Assembly: GCA_024036415.1 (NCBI GenBank)
Contig: JAMWET010001661.1
Span: 806,001-870,000, forward strand
Source of the DNA: Prochilodus magdalenae
Taxonomy: Eukaryota; Chordata; Actinopteri; Characiformes; Prochilodontidae
Direction of reading: 5' to 3'
DNA: 64,000 bases
The number at the start of each line of letters is the position of its first letter. Within the stretch, counting starts at the first letter, position 1. The notes beneath the pieces are model-generated. The model searched no databases and had not been told where the DNA came from. It saw only the letters and a list, made by a program, of their open reading frames with translations. A program made the position numbers and the translations under genes. Positions 56,837-64,000 of this stretch are shown piece after piece.

Positions 56837-59246
56837 TAGCTGGGTATCTTTAATACATTTTCACACATTTTGAACCTACTGCCCTTACGACACAAGCAAC
56901 TTCAGAACAGTCAAAAGTCATTGCCTTTTCCACATCACTGGCTAGGCATATGATCCTCTGTAGGTGGAAGAGGGCCGAGCCACCAGCCCAAAACAATTGA
57001 GATGTTATGGCACATCTTAAGCTTGAACTTTGAAGCATATTACTAGAGGTTCAACCAGTAGGTTTTATAAATAATCCTTTATGGTTATTTTTCCCTTCTC
57101 ATTTCCCCCCTTTCGTTTTCCTCCTCTTTCTTTCTTGACTTTAGCTAGGTCTTAGAATATGTGTATGCAAGGATTGCTGTTGCAGGGTTTAGGGGCCAGG
57201 AGATTTTGTCTAGAAGTTGTCTGGAGGTGTTAAATATACAACATAAATATTGAAAAATCAATAAAAACATTTGAACACTTTCTTGACAATGAGTACAGTA
57301 TTTAATTAATTTGAAAGTGTTTATTGATTTATTTATTAATTTTATTATTACTGTTATTCTTTGTAGTTGTAGACAGGGCTAGTGTTTAAGACTCTTTCCT
57401 ACCTCTATATACTGCCATACTACTTAGTATGACACTGACCCCAAACTTTTGAGTGCTAGCGTGATAAATTGGAAACTGTGTAACCGTAAATGTAGAAGTG
57501 AAAAAAAATAATAAATAAATTTGCGCCGTTTATTCGCGTGGTGTTCTCCACAGGATTCCCTAAAAAGTCAGGTCTAGGTTGTGGCTCCAGCCATCATTTT
57601 TGTTCTCTACTCAGAGGGTCCCGGAGGACACAACTGGCAGGGTCCTCAAACACATACACCTGCCTATGTTCTGTTCTGAGCTTGGGGTCCCTCTCCCCTT
57701 CACTGTTTCATGATGTAGCAGCCAGTTTGGCGTCCACACAGCTGGCAAAGCCACACACTGCAAATTCACACACGAGCACTCATGGACGTCCTGCAGCCAG
57801 AAATTCATGAAAAGATGAGAAGTAAAGCTTTATATGCCTCACAGGAGACACAAACCCGCCAAATTAGCACCGGTGTCTCCGCATAGAAATATGGTTCCTG
57901 CTTTAGAAAGTGACTCTGACTCTAAAAGAAAGGAAAAATAATCACCAGATTTAAAACACAAACAAATAAATAGTTGCGTTGAGGGACAATTAAGGAAGCT
58001 CCAGAAGCAAAGGAGCCATTGGCTTAGATTAAAATGATAGTTCAGCCAAAAAAAGAGAAACTTTTCTCTGTTTCTTTCCCTTAGCAAAACCAACATGTTT
58101 GAGGACTGAAGTGCGCTCCTTTAGGACAAGGAGATATTTATAGAGGGTTCAATTCAGCCAATGGTGAAATCTATTCACTAGTGACCTATTTTTCACAATG
58201 AAAACAAGAAAGAATCAACTATGACAAAATGCATGAAACCCTTTCAAGTCACTGATCATGGCACCTTGATCGAACATGTGGCTGGTTCAAGACATCATAG
58301 CATAAAAAAGTCCCGTTAAGCATTTCTGTCAGCTTCCACAGAAGGTGCTGGCTTTAAAAGCTGTGCAGGTTTTTGTCTGAGGCTGACAGACCAAACAGAG
58401 AGAAGAAAATATGTAAAATATATAAAAAGTGGAGTAGGTGTGGCTTTGCATTTATCTTAATACTGTATCTATGAAGAGCCATGCTGAATATACTATGTTA
58501 GTGGGGGAGGGTCGAACTGAAATGAAAGTGGTAGAGAGAGTAGGAGGAGAAAGACAAATGCAGACAGAGAAGTATGGCACAGTATATACACCTAACTAAA
58601 CCAAGGGGCGAGGCTTACTAAGCCTAAATTCATGTTAACGCAGGCAAGAAGAATGCAGCATTAACAGTGTTAATAACGCACAATAGAAGTTTGCCTTCAG
58701 GGCTGTCTGCTAAAAAAGCTTTCTAGCAAAATCCAGCCTTATTTTCCTCTTATGTAAGGAAATTCTGGACTACTGTAAGCCAGTAATAATGTTAGTTTTA
58801 CTTTGTACTTGAACAGCAGTGTAGCATACCTAACAATAACAAACAGCTGAAATATGAACAAAACTAATATAGATATTAGTCAAAAGACTAAAACTACATC
58901 AAAATCAGCTTCCAATATGAACTCTGCTTTAACACAAAGCTACAGCAACTTCCATGCAGCGTTAGTTGCTTGCAAGCCACATGAAACTAAACTCTTCAAA
59001 CTAAAATACTAATATGAATATGAAGTGACTTACTGACAAGCATCTCAGCTTTGTGGAACAGGCCAATCAGAACAATGATAATGTGTCATGTGACTAAACT
59101 TAGCCACATAATTTCAGATTGATTTTGAATAAACAAGAAAAATAAACAGTTGAAAATGAGATTCCAATTGACATTTAGCTCTCACCTACACTGGGTGGAT
59201 GAAATGTATCGCAAACCTTTGTTTGGCACTTTTGTGTGTGATACAT
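56837..59246. other. noncoding, no gene seen
   Basis: 56850-57040 may be an old retroelement piece on the minus strand, but I see no diagnostic motif. 57540-58120 is moderately complex with overlapping frames on both strands and no domain. A-rich run with AATAAATAAAT at 57499-57521. Confidence 0.4.
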
Positions 59247-59310
59247 GACTGCTGCACCATATAAGGTGGAATGAGAAACTTGATTAAGAAGCCAACTTCA
59301 GGCTCCTGTG
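59247..59310 (+). repeat. hairpin family H fragment
   Basis: CTGCTGCACCATATAAGGTG then GAATGAGAAACTTGATTAAGAAGCC matches the unit at 28.79-28.87 kb over about 55 bp. Confidence 0.55.
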
Positions 59311-62300
59311 TCTGAATGCTTTTCCAACCTGTGTCAGGACAAGCGTCACGCTTGTCCTAAAAGAGAATTATAGCAGCTATGCATGACATAACTGCAGACA
59401 TGAAATATATATTTATTTTAAAATGATCAGGATCTGTGTTTCTATGGATGTTTAGAAGTAAAGCTAACAGCTGGTGTAATATGTTAATGGAGATTTTACG
59501 TTAACTCATTATTATTTAAAGGAACAGACACTCAAACCAACTATTGTTAGCAAGGTTTTTTACACAGGGGGAAAAGAGAGCTGTGCTGAGACCACCTCAA
59601 AATGATCAGTTTCTCTAGTTTTACAGTTTATGGGTTTGTATTTGGCCAGAATGAGCAGTTCTGTTTTATTCTATACACTACTGGAAACATGTCTCCCAAA
59701 TTCCAGACCTGATCTGTTTATTTGCAAAATTACTAATGACGCTTCCAGAAGCCTGTTTTTAGAACCATGCTCGCTGTGAATTTCACCCCAGCTACCACTC
59801 GCCAGTCTTTCTGTAGGTCAGTTGAGGTAATCTTATGGTGGTTACGTGACATTGGAATGAGGTGGCTCTCATCCTGGTCAGTAGAGAGTGGTTTTTGCCC
59901 TCTGCCAGTACCTGTGTTGTCCTGTGTGTTTGCTGCTTGACCTTGTACCTTGAACCTTCTGTTTCTCCCTGATAACCTGCTGTACATGTAGTGATGCTAA
60001 TTTAGGAAGAAAGCGAAGTGGTCTCTTATTTATTTCCAGAGCTGTATGTGATGAAGGTTAAAAGAATAAAAACTGTCAAAAACATCATGCGTATGAGGTT
60101 TACAATGATATGTACTAATCATATGTGCTGCATATGATCTGATGTAATCAAATGTGTTATTGCGTGCAACTAGTGATTCATATAGGGACCACAGAACATC
60201 TTTCTGATCATGTCTGGATTTTAGCCTTAAAGCCCCAGAAACCTCTCCACCATATTAATATATGGCCTGGCCACCATGTGACCCACATGGTACCTGACTT
60301 TGTCCTGACTTCTCTACAAGGTTTTATGGCCCTGAGGGAAAAGGAGGTCATGGAAGATATCCACAGGGCAAGGCTAGACTTCCCGTAAAAGCACTGTGAA
60401 AGGGGGTCTTATCTAAACATTCCAGGGAAGAAGTGGGACTGACCTAAAGCCATAAAACAGAAAAGGTACCAGGACAGACTATGTGACATCTCTTCAGGGG
60501 TGTCACAACCCAGCACTTTGATGGACATACAGTCTTCAAAAGGGGAAAAAGACATAAACCATTAGCAACACTGACAGGAAAATTTTACTGGATGTTCATA
60601 ATGTCATGTGACATGTCATGTAAATTCATTCTGTCCCCTCAAGTGGGTTTGTGATATACAAAGCATGGCATCTCGAATTAAAGGTAAAATCATGTCAGAG
60701 ATGCTGGAATGATGGGACACAGCATTTACATGATATGACTTTTGACTTTGGCTTTATTCATTTAAATAACAGGGTCAATACACATTGATCAACATCATTA
60801 TTTCATAAATGTGCTAGATTTAGCCAAATGGCTAATTGGACAGTCTGTCCTGTATCATAAGTACAAACTGACTAACATTTTAATGACTGAGGAAGACCTC
60901 AAATTCCTTCCATGTAGAAAGTGAGCCAATCAGCTTCAGGGAACTAATGTGACAAGGCCGTCAAAGATATAGCACTTTAAGTCATCTTGAAAGTTTCAAA
61001 TTAGAAGTTTCCTTCAATTTTCCTTTGGGATTTTTGCCTCTGACCTTCCGATCCCACTTTGAAATATCCCATTCTTATGGAAACTCACAGGTCAGTAGAT
61101 TTGCCCTGTCCAATGGACCCTGGATTAGGAAACCACAGATGCAGACCCGAAAACCACCGGGCTCCACACCTGTTGTCTTCTTTGAGGTATCCATGTTGTT
61201 AGTGTCAGTATCATGTGAAGTCAAGCTAAATGGTAAAGTTGACTAGTCTGTCCAACCCCTAGTTTTATGTATCTAGTTAATTGTGTGTCTACATAATAAT
61301 CTTTGGCCATAGGCTGCTTCATATATAGCATACAAATCTACAGGGCAAGATAGTACAAGACACAGTAATCAGTAAATCAGATGTATGTATGCATATTCCA
61401 GGCCTGAACTTAAAGCTTGCATGCCAAACCAAACTATAGGAAAGACTGATTTCAACTTCAAGATGTCTGCTAATGTTTTAGCTATGTGATGTAGTTTAGT
61501 GTATGTTTATAGACTGAAATCTTTGCACATACTCGGCATCTCTCAATCAGCTCCATAAGAAGCCACCTGGGATGCTTTTCTAACCATTTTGAAGAAGGTA
61601 CACATTAGCATGCATACTTGAATGAATGAAGAAATCAAAAACATCTTGATTACATCCCTGAACCATCCACTCATATATCCTCGCGTGAAGTTGTTTCGAA
61701 AAAATGTTGACTGGAGGTCATTTTAGACAGCACTGAAATTCAGAATAAATTAGGGTTTTAAAAACTGACTGAAAAAGAAAAAAAGCACAGGGATCATCCA
61801 TAAGCTTAAGCAATCCCGCAGTGCTGCTAGGATGCTGGACTCTCAAGAGTTTCTTTAGCCTTGTCCACTATCCCCATCTGCGAGCACCTCCATTGACTAC
61901 CTATCAGTGAGGTTTTCCAGTCTGTTGCTTCAACGCAGCCAGAAAAGCGATGAAAGTTGCTACTACCGAAAGCATAACGCACATTGATATTTACTAAATA
62001 CCAGTAGTATCTGAAGCTAAGTAGCATGAGTAAATGAGACATGTTTGTTATACATGTTTTTTATTGCTCATTATATAGTCTTGCATTGGGTCTGTAGGGA
62101 CCAATCACAAGTTCGCTATTTGGTATTATGAAAAGAATGTCTTATAAAAGACACAAAGAGCCACTGTCCACTAAAATCTGTAATTCATGTCGAACCAGTA
62201 CAAAACCATATATGGAAGTGCATATACATGGAAGTTTGCAAAGCCAGTAGTGCCTGTGGTGGTCTGCTAATTATGTAATATTGTATATAATAGACACCAA

Positions 62301-62939
62301 CAAGCACATGCCATTTAGTCACACTGGGTATGTTTTACTTGTAAAACGAAATACTTATCATGTGTAAAAGTTTAATTTTATATACAGACTAATTATTGGT
62401 ACTTATACTCAGTATTGGCTTGTACTTAAGGATCAGGTGTCAGGTATCTGTAAAAGATGGGGAAAAGCGGTATGAGTGCATTTCCTGTTGGTAGAGTGTT
62501 GGTAAGCAATGGTGCTGTGCTATGGTGTCTCAAATGGTTGAACCATTCATTCCTATGAGATTGTTACTCCTAGCATTCAGGCTAGGCTGAATATTCTTTT
62601 TTCACTGCCGATATCTCAAAATAAATAATAAATAAAAATGCGGGACCGCATGAATAAGAACATGAATTGCACATTAGCAATGCATAATAACTAAATAAAT
62701 TTGAGGTGTGATATCACTTATATTAGAAGGGTTCTTCTTTACGCTTAAGGACAAGTCCATTATGTGCATGCATTTCTCATAGCGGATCATAGCGGAATGG
62801 CTCATTTAGGTCTTATGCCGTGATTAACCTTAATCAAAGGTTCAGTGCTGTTGTATTTTTTAGCAGGCACATTGAACCTGAATTATAAATATGAAAGTGT
62901 AAAAAGTATATTTTAATTGGGTATGTTTCTTAAATAGCC
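59311..62939. other. noncoding, no gene seen
   Basis: About 3.6 kb with scattered frames of 60-85 codons on both strands, none with a domain. The stretch 59720-60580 is somewhat more complex and could be an old retroelement, but no signature is visible. Confidence 0.45.
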
Positions 62940-63617
62940 TAGAAAATCATTGAGCAACAGAACAGGATCCTCTGGAGCAGCCACATATGAGCCAAAGGCC
63001 ACCATGTCCAGTGCTAAGCGTAGACTAGAGGGGTATAAAGCTACCCATCGCTGGGCTGTATGTGTAATGTGTAGTACTGGAACTGCAGTTTCTGGATTGG
63101 TGTAGCTCCATCTATTATGTTTGTGGTCACTGATCATGGAACATATATACCTCAAGTCATTAATGCTCAATCAAATCCACACAGCAATTTTCCAAAATCA
63201 GTACCTGACCTCAATAATCCTGTCAAATCCTCACAGCAGTGTTCCTATATCAAAGCCCCACTAAAGCTAAGTCAAATCGTCACAGTAGTGTTTCAACATC
63301 TAGTACTTCTAAGAGTAATGACATTGAACTCCTCAGAAGTTTGTTTCCTATCACTACCACTACGAAGTCTACAATGTAAGATTTCACATCAAACCCATCT
63401 AAATGACTTTGTTAGATAAACTGAATTATTTCAAAAATGCTCAATATGATATATACTAGCTAGATTGAAGGTTGTTTCATTTGCCTAGATATCAGATTTC
63501 CAGCAGTGAGGAATAAAACAGAGTCCACTTTAAAGAACTGAAAGTATTTCAGTCTTGATGTCTTTACTGTTATAGAGAATATAAGAGTGTGTCCAAACGT
63601 TTGACTGATACTGTATA
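62940..63617 (+). mobile_element. Tc1-like relic with internal tandem repeats
   Basis: The left part has GAACAGGATCCTCTGGAGCA, GAGCCAAAGGCCACCATGTC and AGCGTAGACTAGAGGGGTAT. These read as the Tc1-like stretch before the first catalytic aspartate (AKRRLEGYKA region). After TGTTTGTGGTCACTGATCAT the catalytic core is missing and the sequence continues in the C-terminal PDL-N region, repeated three to four times (63135-63310). The right end, GTGTGTCCAAACGTTTGACT then GATACTGTAT, is a standard Tc1-like terminus in fish. Confidence 0.8.
63135..63310 (+). repeat. 54-bp transposase-derived repeat, short series
   Basis: Three to four units related to the 50.1-kb array: TAATGCTCAATCAAATCCAC, CAGTACCTGACCTCAATAAT, TCAAATCCTCACAGCAGTGT, AAGTCAAATCGTCACAGTAG. 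Here the units sit in their source context, next to the Tc1-like terminus. Confidence 0.8.
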
Positions 63618-63619
63618 TG

Positions 63620-63960
63620 ATGCAGCGCTTTTCCTTTACATTCCTTTATCAGGGTCTCTTTATGGAGCCATTCAGGCTATCTGCGTTTCATTACCAGTGA
63701 CAGCAAGCAAGCCATTAGTTGTTTGTCTTGTCAAATAGTCATGCGTTAACCGCGCAGAGCAGCCAGAGCTTTCCACTGCATTTTGTTGAATTGAATTTAT
63801 TTGACTATTTGAAAGACACTCTGGAAAATCATGGCCCATGTGAGCATGTCTTGATGCCATATGTCAGAGCGAGCGCAGCGCAGAGCGACTCCGTAACCCC
63901 ACACATTACTAAACGATGGTGACAGAGTTAAAGCAAATGTGGCAACAGGGACTCAGTTCA
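63620..63960. promoter_or_regulatory. possible conserved noncoding element
   Basis: Complex sequence with CpG words (CATGCGTTAACCGCGCAGAG, GCGAGCGCAGCGCAGAGCGA) and GAATTGAATTTATTTGAC, right of the transposon relic. Overlapping short frames on both strands, no domain. It runs to near the window edge. Confidence 0.35.
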
Positions 63961-64000
63961 TTTACAGCACATGGAGTTTAGTGACAGGGCTGAATTGATG

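Overview
This is vertebrate nuclear DNA with no host protein-coding exon that I can support. It is AT-rich and intron/intergenic-like, with microsatellites, many decayed DNA transposons and no long open frame with codon structure. The transposon families point to a teleost, most likely an ostariophysan (characin, catfish, gymnotiform or cyprinid group). They include several Tc1-like lineages, a long fold-back element with a CATAACATTAAAACC end, and a SINE with a LINE2-type tail ending in a 'GGATAAGAG' motif. The species call is an inference from remembered repeat families, not a database result.

Layout. 0-5 kb: sparse repeats and a minus-strand Tc1-like relic (2.5-3.1 kb). 5.2-6.0 kb: a candidate conserved noncoding element (CNE). 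6.6-7.7 kb: a Sleeping Beauty-like Tc1 relic with a broken transposase. 8.5-11.4 kb: fold-back element arm, SINE tail, a short nonautonomous Tc1-like copy and a long AT microsatellite. 11.9-12.7 and 14.9-15.5 kb: candidate CNEs. 15.8-18.5 kb: TG/TA microsatellite, fold-back element, a small inverted-repeat MITE and a strongly T-poor block. 19.0-19.9 kb: candidate CNE. 20.2-22.8 kb: transposon relics. 22.9-25.0 kb: candidate CNE followed by a noncoding segment present twice, about 1.5 kb apart. 27-31 kb: Tc1-like relic, hairpin-derived tandem repeat, Tc1-like nonautonomous copy. 32.7-33.7 kb: mariner-like relic, candidate CNE. 36-38.5 kb: possible solo LTR, nonautonomous copy, and a 0.53-kb polypurine tract. 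38.5-41.5 kb: two candidate CNEs flanking a 1.3-kb minisatellite. 43-50 kb: internally deleted Tc1-like relic, possible MITE, a GC-richer unidentified block. 50.1-50.6 kb: a 54-bp minisatellite that reads as Tc1-like transposase C-terminus. 52-57 kb: fold-back element, an 80-bp TA palindrome, and the longest nonautonomous Tc1-like copy. 57-63 kb: mostly featureless. 62.9-63.6 kb: Tc1-like relic carrying the same internal repeats as the 50.1-kb array. 63.6-64 kb: possible CNE.

The most unusual material is a set of tandem repeats that appear to have grown out of transposons: one array from a Tc1-like terminal repeat and two loci from the 3' end of a Tc1-like transposase frame. The others are a five-copy internally deleted Tc1-like family carrying coding remnants, and the duplicated noncoding segment at 23.4/24.9 kb. 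The pattern of CNE-like blocks in a gene-free stretch would fit the regulatory domain of a developmental gene lying outside the window, but that is inference.
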